From the NCBI RefSeq assembly GCF_014648595.1, contig NZ_BMRK01000005.1, forward strand, positions 221,426 through 262,471: DNA of 41,046 nucleotides, given 5' to 3'. The notes under the pieces were generated by a model. The model saw only the letters and a list, made by a program, of their open reading frames with translations. It did not search any database and was not told where the DNA came from. Of this stretch, positions 1 through 8,015 are shown in pieces. This DNA is from Nocardioides luteus (GTDB lineage: Bacteria > Actinomycetota > Actinomycetes > Propionibacteriales > Nocardioidaceae). The translations under genes were made by a program, and so were the position numbers. Positions within the stretch are counted from its first letter, which is position 1; each line of letters starts with the position of its first letter.

Positions 1-141
1 AGGGGGCTCGATTCCAGAGCAGAACGAGCGGCGGTTCCCTAGACTTGCCCGACGACTCGAGACGGTCGACGGACGGTCACGAGGCGTTCACGGGACACCC
101 GCACGAGAGACTCTCGGAACGAGTGGGATGGGAGCATGATG

Positions 142-1302
142 ATGTTGAAGCCCGCCTCCAGTATGCGCCGCGGGTTCGCGGCGGTGGTGAGTCTGCTCGT
201 CGCCGGAGCCGTGCTGGTCTCCGACCCGGTCGCGGCATCGACGAAGAGCCCGCCGACCGCGCAGAAGCAGGACGAGACGAAGCCGCTCGTGATCGCCCAC
301 CGGGGCGCGTCGGGCTTCCGGCCGGAGCACACGCTGGCGGCGTACGAGGTCGCGATCGAGATGGGTGCGGACGTGATCGAGCCGGACGTGGTCTCGACGA
401 AGGACGGGGTGCTGGTGGCGCGCCACGAGAACCAGATCTCGGGCACGACGGATGTGGCCGAGCATCCGGAGTTCGCTGACCGGCGGACGACGAAGACGAT
501 CGACGGCAAGGACGTCACCGGCTGGTTCACCGAGGACTTCACCCTGGCCGAGCTCAAGACGCTGCGGGCGAAGGAGCGGCTGCCGGGGGAGCGGCCGGGC
601 AACACCCGCTACGACGGGCTCTTCGAGGTGCCGACGGTCGCGGAGGTCTTCGCGCTGGCCCAGCGGGAGTCGAGGCGGGAGCGGCGGACCATCCGGGTCG
701 CGCCGGAGACCAAGCACCCGACGTACTTCGACTCCATCGGCCTCTCGCTCGAGGAGCCGCTGGCGAAGCTGATCAAGCGCTACGGGTACGACCGGCACGA
801 CTCACCGGTCCTGGTGCAGTCCTTCGAGGTCAGCAACCTCGAGGACATGGACCGGTTGACGAAGGCCTCGCTCGTGCAGCTGGTCAGCGCCTCGGGCGCT
901 CCCTACGACCAGGTCGAGGCCGGCACCGGGCTCACCTACGCGCAGATGCTCACACCGGAAGGGCTCGCCGACATCAGGACGTACGCCGACTGGGTCGCGC
1001 CCGAGAAGAAGTGGGTGCTGCCGCAGGGTGCCGACGGTTATCTGACCGGTCCGACCGAGACCGTCGCCGACGCTCACGAGGCGGGGCTGAAGGTGGTGGT
1101 GTGGACGATGCGTGAGGAGAACAAGTACATGGCGGCCGACTTCCGCAACGGCACCGACCCGCTGACGAAGGGTGACATCGCGGCCGAGGTGACCGCGTTC
1201 CTCGACGAGGACGTGGACGCGTTCTTCGCCGACTACCCCGACTCCGCCGTGCAGGCGCGAGACGCCTGGTTGGAGAGCCCGGTCGCCGTTACCAATCAGT
1301 AG
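142..1302 (+). CDS. glpQ: Secreted glycerophosphodiester phosphodiesterase
   Basis: Hydrolyses glycerophosphodiesters to glycerol-3-phosphate and an alcohol, probably outside the membrane. The product is 386 aa. A basic N-terminus followed by a hydrophobic stretch (FAAVVSLLVAGAVLV) and an Ala-rich cleavage region forms a Sec signal peptide. Counting from the first ATG (136), HRGASG lies at about 55-60, EPD at 82-84 and the second catalytic His at about 97, in the usual order for this family. The C-terminal WTMREENKYMAADFRNGTDPLTKGD region resembles the periplasmic GlpQ type. There are three tandem ATGs (136, 139, 142). GGAG at 131-134 is best spaced (7 nt) for 142, so that start is chosen. 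The gene stands alone and a strong hairpin follows. Bases 1-135 show no gene I can support. Confidence 0.93.
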   Translation: MLKPASSMRRGFAAVVSLLVAGAVLVSDPVAASTKSPPTAQKQDETKPLVIAHRGASGFRPEHTLAAYEVAIEMGADVIEPDVVSTKDGVLVARHENQISGTTDVAEHPEFADRRTTKTIDGKDVTGWFTEDFTLAELKTLRAKERLPGERPGNTRYDGLFEVPTVAEVFALAQRESRRERRTIRVAPETKHPTYFDSIGLSLEEPLAKLIKRYGYDRHDSPVLVQSFEVSNLEDMDRLTKASLVQLVSASGAPYDQVEAGTGLTYAQMLTPEGLADIRTYADWVAPEKKWVLPQGADGYLTGPTETVADAHEAGLKVVVWTMREENKYMAADFRNGTDPLTKGDIAAEVTAFLDEDVDAFFADYPDSAVQARDAWLESPVAVTNQ

Positions 1303-1318
1303 ACACCTCGCGACAGCA

Positions 1319-1354
1319 CGCGCGGCCCTCGCTATTGTCGGCGAGGGCCGCGCG
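1319..1354 (+). terminator. Strong hairpin terminator after glpQ
   Basis: A perfect 14-bp stem (CGCGCGGCCCTCGC at 1319-1332 with its complement at 1341-1354) closes an 8-nt loop. It starts 16 nt after the glpQ stop. There is no clear U-tract, as is common in high-GC actinobacteria. Confidence 0.75.
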
Positions 1355-1393
1355 TCGTTGCCGGTCCGAGCCACATACGAAGGAGTTTGGGTC

Positions 1394-2161
1394 ATGGGTC
1401 GTTTCGATGGTCGAGTCGCAGTCATCACCGGTGCTGCGCGAGGGATCGGGTTCGGGGTCGCCACGCGGTTCGCCGAGGAAGGCGCTTCGGTCGCGATCAT
1501 CGACCTCGACGAAGCCGCCGCCGCGGAGGCCGCGGCGAAGCTCCCGCTCACCGAGGGTGCGAAGTCGGTCGGCATCGGCGCCAACGTCGCCAAGGCCGAC
1601 GACACCGAGGCCGCGGTCGCCCGCGTCGTCGAGGAGCTCGGCGGCCTGCACATCCTGATGAACAACGCCGGGATCACCCGCGACAACCTGCTCTTCAAGA
1701 TGACCGAGGACGACTGGGACCTGGTCATGAACGTCCACCTCAAGGGTCACTTCCTGATGAGCAAGGCCGCGCAGGCGGTCTTCGTGAAGCAGAAGTACGG
1801 CAAGATCATCAACGTCTCCTCCACCTCGGCCACCGGCAACCGTGGCCAGGCCAACTACTCGGCGGCCAAGGCCGGTGTGCAGGGCTTCACCCGCACCCTC
1901 GCCCTCGAGCTCGGCCCGTTCGGCGTCAACGTGAACGCGATCGCGCCGGGGTTCATCGCCACCGAGATGACCGACCAGACCGCGGCCCGCCTCGGCCTCG
2001 ACGTGGACGAGTTCCGCAAGCTCTCGGCCGACGCCAACCCGGTCAAGCGCGTCGGCGAGCCCGCCGACATCGCCGCCGCGGCCGCGTTCCTGGCCAGCGA
2101 CGAGGCCTCCTACATCACCGGCCAGACGCTCTACGTCGATGGCGGCGCGACCGTGGCCTGA
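1394..2161 (+). CDS. fabG: SDR-family oxidoreductase (FabG-like 3-oxoacyl-ACP reductase)
   Basis: NAD(P)-dependent reductase of the classical short-chain dehydrogenase family, 255 aa, a normal length. It has the cofactor motif TGAARGIG at about 12-19, NNAG in the middle, the catalytic Ser in INVSST, and the YxxxK pair in NYSAAKAG. It ends with the usual YITGQTLYVDGG tail. The start is the ATG at 1394 (MGRFDGRVAVITG), with AAGGAG at about 1379-1384; an upstream in-frame extension to 1358 has no SD and adds a non-conserved segment. FabG-type is the closest match. Many paralogues act on other 3-oxoacyl substrates, so the physiological substrate is unknown. It lies between hairpin 1319-1354 and a lipoprotein gene and is probably monocistronic. 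Confidence 0.9.
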   Translation: MGRFDGRVAVITGAARGIGFGVATRFAEEGASVAIIDLDEAAAAEAAAKLPLTEGAKSVGIGANVAKADDTEAAVARVVEELGGLHILMNNAGITRDNLLFKMTEDDWDLVMNVHLKGHFLMSKAAQAVFVKQKYGKIINVSSTSATGNRGQANYSAAKAGVQGFTRTLALELGPFGVNVNAIAPGFIATEMTDQTAARLGLDVDEFRKLSADANPVKRVGEPADIAAAAAFLASDEASYITGQTLYVDGGATVA

Positions 2162-2258
2162 CCCGCCGCAGCAGAACCCCGGGCGCATCGACATCGGGTG
2201 CAACGATTACCGTCTGACTCTCGTCTAGGTACTGAGCCGATGCAGATGGAGATTGATG

Positions 2259-3299
2259 ATGCGCACGTCCCGCCCGGGGTTCCTCCTGCGAGCAGCGGCG
2301 ACGCTGACCGCCGCGGGGCTGGTCCTGACCGGTTGCGGCTCCTCCGACGAGCCCACGGACTCGAAGCCGTCGCCGTCCGCTCCCGCTGAGCCGGACCACG
2401 AGCCGCTGACCGGCGTCGAGCTCCCGAAGGGGCAGACCGCGGAGCGCGAGCACCCGGCCTACATCGTCAAGATCGACAACACCGCGGCCAGCGACCCGCA
2501 GTACGGCGTCGCCAAGGCCGACATGGTCGTCCAGGAGCTGGTCGAGGGCGGCGTGACGCGGCTCGCCGTGGCGTACTACTCCCAGCTCCCGAAGGAGGCC
2601 GGCCCGGTCCGCTCGATGCGGGCGACCGACGCCGGGATCGCTGCGCCCATCGGCGCCGAGATCATGACCAGCGGCGCGGCTCCCTACACGTTCGCCCAGC
2701 TGAAGAAGCACGACGTGAAGTGGATCGACATGTCCACCCCCTACGTCGTACGCGACACCAGCAAGCCCCACGATTTCCTGCACAGCGTGGTCGGCAAGGT
2801 CGCCAAGGCCGGCAAGGCGGAGGCCAAGGGCGGCGACGCCAAGCGCCCCGACGACTTCTTTCCCTGGGGCGACGCGACCACCACGCTCGCCGGCGGCAAG
2901 CCCGCCAAGGCCGTCGACGTGAGGTTCTCCGACGCGCGCACCGACAACTGGGTCTTCCGCAACGGCAAGTACCGCCTGAAGAACAACTACATGTCCAAGG
3001 GCGGACAGTTCCTCGCCGAGACCGTCGTGGTCGCGCAGACCAAGACCACCATCGCTCCCTACAAGGACCCGGGCGGCGCGATCGTGCCCGTCTCCCACTT
3101 CACCGGCCGCGGCAAGGCGTGGATCCTGCGTGAGGGTCAGATCGTCGAGGCGACCTGGGAGAAGGAGGGCGAGAACGGCACCGTCTCCCTCACCGATGCG
3201 GCCGGCAAGGAGATCAAGCTTCCGCCGGGCAAGGTGTGGCTGGACCTGATCCCCGAGGGCAACGGCCAGGTCGAGCCCGGCGGCGTCACCGTCAAGTAG
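2259..3299 (+). CDS. DUF3048 domain lipoprotein
   Basis: Predicted exported lipoprotein of 346 aa and unknown function. The N-terminus MRTSRPGFLLRAAATLTAAG leads to the lipobox LTGCG, followed by a Ser/Pro/Asp-rich linker. The body matches the DUF3048 (YerB-like) family: AYIVKIDNT, ADMVVQELVEGG, and the signature GPVRSMRATD near one third of the protein. A second domain carries the strand-rich C-terminus ending in GQVEPGGVTV. Tandem ATGs at 2256 and 2259 follow GGAG at 2248-2251; the second is spaced 7 nt and is chosen. The gene ends 6 nt before the convergent TetR gene, so the two share their 3' space. DUF3048 proteins are assumed to act at the cell envelope, but no activity can be read from the sequence. 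Confidence 0.9.
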   Translation: MRTSRPGFLLRAAATLTAAGLVLTGCGSSDEPTDSKPSPSAPAEPDHEPLTGVELPKGQTAEREHPAYIVKIDNTAASDPQYGVAKADMVVQELVEGGVTRLAVAYYSQLPKEAGPVRSMRATDAGIAAPIGAEIMTSGAAPYTFAQLKKHDVKWIDMSTPYVVRDTSKPHDFLHSVVGKVAKAGKAEAKGGDAKRPDDFFPWGDATTTLAGGKPAKAVDVRFSDARTDNWVFRNGKYRLKNNYMSKGGQFLAETVVVAQTKTTIAPYKDPGGAIVPVSHFTGRGKAWILREGQIVEATWEKEGENGTVSLTDAAGKEIKLPPGKVWLDLIPEGNGQVEPGGVTVK

Positions 3300-3305
3300 C
3301 GCGCC

Positions 3306-3995
3306 TCAGCGCATGTCCTCGACCCGGATGTCCTGCTCGATCAGGGTGCGGATGCCGGTGATCAGGTAGGTCACCGCGAGCTCGACGCGGTCGGCGGCCT
3401 CCTCGGGGTCGCCGGCCTCGGTGACGGACTCGCCGGCGGCCGACATCGCTCCGAAGAAGAGCCGGGCGAAGGTCGCGACGATCTCGTCGTCGACGGTGCG
3501 GCCGTCGGCGCGCAGGACGGCCGCGACGATGTCCTCGACGACGGTGAAGGTCGAGCGCTCCTCCTGCTCGCGGTAGCGCTGGTAGCCGAGCACCGCCGGC
3601 CCCTCCTGCACCACGATGCGGCGGTAGGTGGGCTGCTGCACGGCGTCCAGGAACGTACGCAGCCCGGCACGGGCCTGCTCCCAGGGATCCTTCGTCTCAC
3701 GCATGGCGGCGTCGATGCGCTTCGCGGTGGCGCCCTCGACCTTCTCGAAGACGACCTCGAAGAGCGCCTGCTTGCCGCTGAAGTGATGGTAGAGCGCGCC
3801 CTTGGTGACCTCGGCGCCCGCGACGATGGCATCCAGCGAGGTGCTCGCATAGCCGTGCTCGGTGAAGAGCCGCTCGGCGACCTCCACCAGCGACCGCTTG
3901 GTCGAGGCGGAGAACTGCTGCCTTCGAGACATCCCGGGCACCGACGGAAGCGGGGGGACCTTGGGGACGAGCTTGCTCACCGACGACTTTGCCAC
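3306..3995 (-). CDS. TetR/AcrR family transcriptional regulator
   Basis: DNA-binding repressor of 229 aa. A TetR helix-turn-helix is clear: LVEVAERLFTEHGYASTSLDAIVAGAEVTKGALYHHFSGKQALFEVVF, preceded by a basic stretch. The C-terminal ligand domain includes a DxRTxxxEIxATFARLFFGA-type segment. The GTG at 3995 is taken as start because TACAGT lies 6 nt upstream (4002-4007 on the minus strand), which fits a leaderless transcript. An internal ATG at 3932 (MSRRQQ) would give 208 aa, but it has no SD. The gene is divergent from the unknown gene at 4120, and a perfect palindrome lies between them, so it probably controls that gene and possibly itself. The ligand cannot be inferred. Confidence 0.88.
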   Translation of the reverse strand: MAKSSVSKLVPKVPPLPSVPGMSRRQQFSASTKRSLVEVAERLFTEHGYASTSLDAIVAGAEVTKGALYHHFSGKQALFEVVFEKVEGATAKRIDAAMRETKDPWEQARAGLRTFLDAVQQPTYRRIVVQEGPAVLGYQRYREQEERSTFTVVEDIVAAVLRADGRTVDDEIVATFARLFFGAMSAAGESVTEAGDPEEAADRVELAVTYLITGIRTLIEQDIRVEDMR

Positions 3996-4001
3996 CCGCC
4001 C

Positions 4002-4007
4002 ACTGTA
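4002..4007 (-). promoter_or_regulatory. -10 box of the TetR gene
   Basis: TACAGT on the minus strand, 6 nt before the GTG at 3995. It decides the longer TetR start. Confidence 0.5.
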
Positions 4008-4038
4008 ACGGCCGTGTTCGGAATCACCGTCCCAGGTA

Positions 4039-4094
4039 TTGACCATACCGGCGGTATGTCCAATACCATGGGTACGTACTCACGGTATGTGAGT
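4039..4094 (+). promoter_or_regulatory. Promoter with TetR operator in the spacer
   Basis: The palindrome CATACCG-g-CGGTATG (4044-4058) is perfect over 7+7 bp. It lies between TTGACC (4039-4044) and TACCAT (4064-4069), a -35/-10 pair with 19-bp spacing that faces the gene at 4120. The surroundings contain more GGTAT/ATACC half-sites (4036-4040, 4064-4067, 4084-4088) and a second inverted repeat, ACTCAC-ggtat-GTGAGT (4078-4094). The layout suggests that TetR binding blocks RNA polymerase. The repressor assignment is inferred from position. Confidence 0.7.
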
Positions 4095-4119
4095 GACGAC
4101 CTTCCGCAAGGAGCCGACA

Positions 4120-4650
4120 ATGAGCTGGACCAGCCATCACAGGCGCGGGGAGATCCTCCGCGACGTGGTCGCCGCCATCGACGAGCGTCGAGACGGCCTG
4201 CTGCCCATGGATCTTCCCGGCGTCGCCGACACCTTCACCGACGAGCTCGACCTGCTCGCCGCGCTGCAGCTGCGCTGGCACACCCGCCTGTCCGGCCGTA
4301 TCGAGGCCGAGCTCGCCAAGCAGCCGATGGATCTCGAGGACGCCGTCGTCGGCGCCTGGCATGCCGCCGCCGACGATCTGCCGGGTCTCCGCGCAGTCCT
4401 CGACCACTACTACGAGCGGCCCGCCGACGACGCGATGGCCGTGGCCCTGGCGAAGTCGCAGGCCAAGGAGCGCGTCACCCTCGCGGTGATGGCCGGCCGC
4501 GGCGCCTACGCGGACGCCGAGTGCGTCCGGATCGGCTCGATGATCGAAGCGCGTGCCCGCGCCGAGTACGTACCGAGCGTGCGGACCCCCGAGCGCAAGC
4601 CGTTCGCCGGCCTCGTCGACATGCTCCGCTCCGTCCGGCTGGCCGCCTGA
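4120..4650 (+). CDS. Hypothetical protein under TetR control
   Basis: I do not recognise this 176-aa protein. It is acidic and almost certainly all-helical, with no signal peptide, membrane segment or Cys pair. The motif-like segments are TFTDELDLLAALQLRWHTRLSG near the N-terminus and ALAKSQAKERVTLAVMAGRG in the middle. The start is secure: AAGGAG at 4108-4113 sits 6 nt before the ATG. It is the only gene transcribed away from the TetR gene across the operator at 4044-4058, so it is the best candidate target of that repressor. There is no enzyme signature. It could be a small binding or stress protein, but that would be a guess. Confidence 0.8.
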   Translation: MSWTSHHRRGEILRDVVAAIDERRDGLLPMDLPGVADTFTDELDLLAALQLRWHTRLSGRIEAELAKQPMDLEDAVVGAWHAAADDLPGLRAVLDHYYERPADDAMAVALAKSQAKERVTLAVMAGRGAYADAECVRIGSMIEARARAEYVPSVRTPERKPFAGLVDMLRSVRLAA

Positions 4651-4675
4651 GGCTGCCGACGGCCCTCTGACCAGG

Positions 4676-4748
4676 CCCCGGGTGCCGGTGCGCTCCCTCC
4701 CCGCGGACTCCCTTCCGCATCTCCCAAGCGCCGGCCCCGGGGTCTTTT
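4676..4748 (+). terminator. Possible terminator in the 4651-4826 gap
   Basis: CCCCGGGTGCCGG (4676-4688) can pair with CCGGCCCCGGGG (4731-4742), with one bulged T and a 42-nt loop. TCTTTT follows directly. The long loop makes this uncertain. Nothing else was found in the 176-nt gap. Confidence 0.4.
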
Positions 4749-4826
4749 CGTGTCTCGTTCCGCTCGGTCTGCATTGTTGGTTTCTTGTTGCGCCCGACGT
4801 GTCCCGGGTGATGCGATCATGGCGTC

Positions 4827-5393
4827 ATGACGGAGCAGAAGGACGTACGCGCCGGGCGGCTGTTGGTAGCCACCCCGGAGCTGCGCGACCCCAACTTCGT
4901 CGACACCGTGGTGCTGCTCATCGAGGTCAACGCCGACGGAGCGCTGGGCGTGGTGCTCAACCGCCCCTCGCCGGTGCCGGTTGCCGAGGTGCTGCACCCC
5001 TGGGCGACCTCCGTCGCCGTGCCCGACGTCCTCTTCCAGGGCGGACCGGTGAGCAAGGACGCCGCGATCGCGGTCGCGCTCCTGGTCGACTCCGACGACC
5101 CGCCGCTGGGCTTCCGGCCGGTGGTGGGACGGCTCGGGCTCCTCGATCTCGACACGCCCGTGGAGCTCGTCGACGGCACCCTGTCGCGGCTGCGGATCTT
5201 CGCCGGGTACGCCGGCTGGGGAGCCGCTCAGCTCGAGGGTGAGGTGGAGGAAGGCTCCTGGTACGTCGTCGACAGCGAGCCCTACGACGCGTTCCTGGAC
5301 GACGTGAGCACGATGTGGTCGGCGGTGCTCAGACGCCAGCCGGGGGAGCTCGCCTTCCACGCCACGCGCCCGCCCGATCCGGAACTCAACTGA
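4827..5393 (+). CDS. YqgE/AlgH family protein (UPF0301)
   Basis: 188 aa, the standard length for UPF0301. Conserved features include the opening AGRLLVATPELRDPNFVDTVVLL, then GALGVVLNRPSP, the LFQGGPV turn, and RIFAGYAGWGAAQLEGE followed by the Trp of GSWYVV. These are the signature blocks of YqgE/AlgH. The protein is cytosolic and its biochemical role is not settled; AlgH was first described as a regulator in Pseudomonas. The ATG at 4827 starts the conserved N-terminus and has no SD. GATCAT 6 nt upstream may be a -10 box. The DUF3039 gene starts 21 nt after the stop with its own promoter. Confidence 0.93.
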   Translation: MTEQKDVRAGRLLVATPELRDPNFVDTVVLLIEVNADGALGVVLNRPSPVPVAEVLHPWATSVAVPDVLFQGGPVSKDAAIAVALLVDSDDPPLGFRPVVGRLGLLDLDTPVELVDGTLSRLRIFAGYAGWGAAQLEGEVEEGSWYVVDSEPYDAFLDDVSTMWSAVLRRQPGELAFHATRPPDPELN

Positions 5394-5401
5394 CCGACCA
5401 G

Positions 5402-5407
5402 TAGACT
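5402..5407 (+). promoter_or_regulatory. -10 box of the DUF3039 gene
   Basis: TAGACT, 7 nt before the ATG at 5415, with no SD. This suggests a leaderless mRNA that also carries the helicase gene. Confidence 0.55.
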
Positions 5408-5414
5408 GGGAGAC

Positions 5415-5693
5415 ATGGGCATCCTGGGATTCGGCACGAAAGAAGCCGTCAAGGAACGGGAGGACGTCAGGCATCAAGACGTCCCCACCGAGGAGGGTGA
5501 CCACGACCGCTACTCCCACTACGTGGAGAAGGACAAGCTGACCGAGGCGATGGTCATGGGCACTCCCGTGGTCGCGCTGTGCGGCAAGGTCTGGGTGCCG
5601 AGCCGCGACGGGTCCAAGTTCCCGGTCTGCCCCGACTGCAAGGAGATCTTCGAGGAGATGTCGCCCGGCGGCGGCGAGGGCGACGACGAGTGA
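5415..5693 (+). CDS. DUF3039 domain protein
   Basis: 92-aa actinobacterial protein of unknown function. The conserved core is YSHYVEKDKLTEAMVMGTPVVALCGKVWVPSRD, followed by FPVCPDCKEIFEEM. The CxxC pair plus the upstream Cys in ALCGK could hold a metal ion, but this is inferred. The ends are highly charged (an acidic GEGDDE tail). The stop codon overlaps the GTG start of the helicase gene in a GTGA, so the two proteins are probably made together and may work together. Confidence 0.92.
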   Translation: MGILGFGTKEAVKEREDVRHQDVPTEEGDHDRYSHYVEKDKLTEAMVMGTPVVALCGKVWVPSRDGSKFPVCPDCKEIFEEMSPGGGEGDDE

Positions 5694-7474
5694 ACAGTGC
5701 CGATCTTCCCGGCGCTCTCACTCCCGCGTGGCCGAACAAGGCCGCGTGGGGCACCGCGCCCAAGCTCCGTGCTTGGCAGCAGGAGGCGCTGTCTCGATAT
5801 CTCACCGACCAGCCGCGTGACTTCCTCGCCGTGGCGACGCCCGGCGCGGGAAAGACGACCTTCGCGCTGACCGTCGCCGCCGAGCTCCTCGGCCGCAGGC
5901 TGGTCGACCGGGTCACGATCGTCGCGCCCACCGAGCACCTCAAGGTCCAGTGGGCCGAGGCGGCCGCGCGGGCCGGGATCCCGATCGACCCGACCTACTC
6001 GGCAGGCCAGGGCAAGACCTCGGCCGACTACGTCGGCATCGCGGTGACGTACGCCGGGGTGGCGGTCAACCCGCTGGCGATGCGCATCCGCACCGAGCGG
6101 TTCAAGACGCTGGTCATCCTCGACGAGGTCCACCACGCGGGCGACGCGCTGTCATGGGGCGACGGCATCCGGGAGGCCTTCGAGCCCGCCGCGCGCCGGC
6201 TGGCGCTGACCGGCACCCCGTTCCGCTCCGACACCAACCCGATCCCGTTCGTCACCTACGCGCCCGGTCACGACGGCATCCCCCGCTCCGCGGCCGACTA
6301 CACCTACGGCTATGCCGAGGCGCTGCGCGACCACGTCGTCCGTCCGGTGCTGTTCATGGCCTACTCGGGACAGATGCAGTGGCGCACCCGGGCAGGCGAC
6401 GAGATCGCCGCCCACCTCGGCGAGCCGCTGACCAAGGACCTGACCTCGCAGGCGCTGCGTACGGCCCTCGATCCGGCCGGTTCCTGGATCCCCTCGGTGC
6501 TCGCCGCTGCCGACAAGCGGCTGACGGAGGTGCGCCGCCACGTCCCCGACGCGGGCGGCCTGGTCATCGCGACCGACCAGGACTCCGCACGGTCCTACGC
6601 CAAGACGTTGAAGGCCATCACCGGTCAGAGCGCCACGGTCGTCCTCTCCGACGAGAAGGCGGGCTCGAAGAAGATCGCCAAGTTCTCCGAGTCCGACGAC
6701 CGCTGGATGGTCGCGGTCCGGATGGTCTCCGAGGGCGTCGACGTGCCCCGGCTGGCGGTCGGCGTCTACGCCACCACCACCTCCACGCCGCTCTTCTTCG
6801 CGCAGGCGGTCGGGCGCTTCGTCCGAGCACGTACGCGAGGGGAGACCGCCTCGGTCTTCCTGCCGTCGGTGCCCAACCTGCTCGGCTTCGCCTCCGAGCT
6901 GGAGATGCAGCGCGACCACGTGCTCGGCAAGAAGGTCACCAGCGAGGATGACATCTTCGCGGCGGAGGACGCGCTGATGGCTGCGGCCAACGCCGAGGAG
7001 GGCGCCTCCGAGGAGGAGCTCGGAGCCTGGGAGGCCATGGGGTCGGAGGCGCGCTTCGACCGGGTGCTCTTCGACGGTGGCGAGTTCGGCCACTCCGGCG
7101 AGGTCCATGTCGGCTCCGAGGAGGAGATGGACTTCCTCGGCATCCCGGGTCTGCTCGATACCGACCAGATGAGGACGCTGCTCCAGCAGCGGCAGAGCGA
7201 ACGGGCCCGCAAGCAGAAGTCCAGCGGCTCGGCACCGGTCGCGGCCGACGAACCCGTCGCCGCGGTCGCCGCCCACGAGCAGCTGGCCGTGCTCCGGCGC
7301 GAGCTCAACGGTCTGGTCGCCGCCTGGCACCACCGCACCAAGACGCCCCACGGCGTCACCCACAACCGGCTGCGCAAGGAGTGCGGCGGCCCGCCCGCCG
7401 CGGTCGCCAACGCCGAGCAGCTGCGGGCCCGGATCGACACGCTGCGCGACTGGGCAGCCAGGGGCTCGGCCTAG
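5690..7474 (+). CDS. Superfamily II DEAD/DEAH-box helicase
   Basis: ATP-dependent nucleic-acid translocase of 594 aa. Motif I (ATPGAGKTTFA) is at about 49-59, motif II (DEVHH) at 144-148, motif III-like LTGTPF at about 173, then the C-terminal RecA lobe with MVSEGVDVPRLAVGVYATTT and motif VI (QAVGRFVRAR) near 371. This resembles the UvrB/ResIII-like clade of DEXH helicases. The C-terminal 130 aa are acidic and then basic (GLVAAWHHRTKTPHG) and look like a separate small domain. The start is the GTG at 5690, which overlaps the DUF3039 stop by 4 nt; a longer in-frame reading into that gene is rejected. The stop shares CTAG (7471-7474) with the convergent MarR gene. A DNA repair or RNA role is possible but not shown. 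Confidence 0.9.
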   Translation: MNSADLPGALTPAWPNKAAWGTAPKLRAWQQEALSRYLTDQPRDFLAVATPGAGKTTFALTVAAELLGRRLVDRVTIVAPTEHLKVQWAEAAARAGIPIDPTYSAGQGKTSADYVGIAVTYAGVAVNPLAMRIRTERFKTLVILDEVHHAGDALSWGDGIREAFEPAARRLALTGTPFRSDTNPIPFVTYAPGHDGIPRSAADYTYGYAEALRDHVVRPVLFMAYSGQMQWRTRAGDEIAAHLGEPLTKDLTSQALRTALDPAGSWIPSVLAAADKRLTEVRRHVPDAGGLVIATDQDSARSYAKTLKAITGQSATVVLSDEKAGSKKIAKFSESDDRWMVAVRMVSEGVDVPRLAVGVYATTTSTPLFFAQAVGRFVRARTRGETASVFLPSVPNLLGFASELEMQRDHVLGKKVTSEDDIFAAEDALMAAANAEEGASEEELGAWEAMGSEARFDRVLFDGGEFGHSGEVHVGSEEEMDFLGIPGLLDTDQMRTLLQQRQSERARKQKSSGSAPVAADEPVAAVAAHEQLAVLRRELNGLVAAWHHRTKTPHGVTHNRLRKECGGPPAAVANAEQLRARIDTLRDWAARGSA

Positions 7475-7959
7475 CTCTCCGGGGACCCCTCCGGAGCGTC
7501 GCCCTCGACCAGGTCGCGCAGCACGGCGACGGCGGCCTCGAGGTCGGCCTGGGTGCGCTGGCGCGACTCCAGGCGCTCGGCGATGAGGCTGGAGATCCGC
7601 TCGCGCACGTCGGCGAGGTCGGCCCGGCCGGCGTCGGTCAGCGTCACCAGGCTCGCCCGGGCATCGGCCGGGTTGGGCTCCTTGCTGACCAGCCCGGTCT
7701 GCACCAGGTGGGCGATCTGAGCCGACATCGTCGGCTGTGAGCAGCCGTCGGCGCGGGCCAGGTCGGTGATGCCGAGCGGTCCGATGGCGTCGAGGATGGT
7801 GAGGACCCGGACGCTGGCCGGCAGGTCGAGCGCACGACGTACGACTCGCATGAGCCGCGCCGCGAAGACGACCAGGTCGCTGGAGAGCTCGAGGGTCTCC
7901 GCGGAGACGGAGCCCGAGTCGGTCGGGAGTGCCGAGGGGAGCAGCTGCTGAGAGGGCAT
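7471..7959 (-). CDS. MarR family transcriptional regulator
   Basis: 162 aa. The winged helix is clear: LTILDAIGPLGITDLARADGCSQPTMSAQIAHLVQTGLVSKEPNPADARASLVTLT contains the recognition helix and the DxR wing. The N-terminal helix (LVVFAARLMRVVRRAL) and the C-terminal helices would form the dimer interface. It is convergent with the helicase, and the two stop codons interleave within CTAG. It is divergent from the DUF1697 gene with 56 bp between the starts, so it may regulate that gene. No convincing palindrome was found in those 56 bp. The ligand is unknown. Confidence 0.9.
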   Translation of the reverse strand: MPSQQLLPSALPTDSGSVSAETLELSSDLVVFAARLMRVVRRALDLPASVRVLTILDAIGPLGITDLARADGCSQPTMSAQIAHLVQTGLVSKEPNPADARASLVTLTDAGRADLADVRERISSLIAERLESRQRTQADLEAAVAVLRDLVEGDAPEGSPES

Positions 7960-8015
7960 CGTCGAATCCAGAATCGGGGTTGCGGCGCGGTGGACGGGGT
8001 GGAGACTATCTGAGA

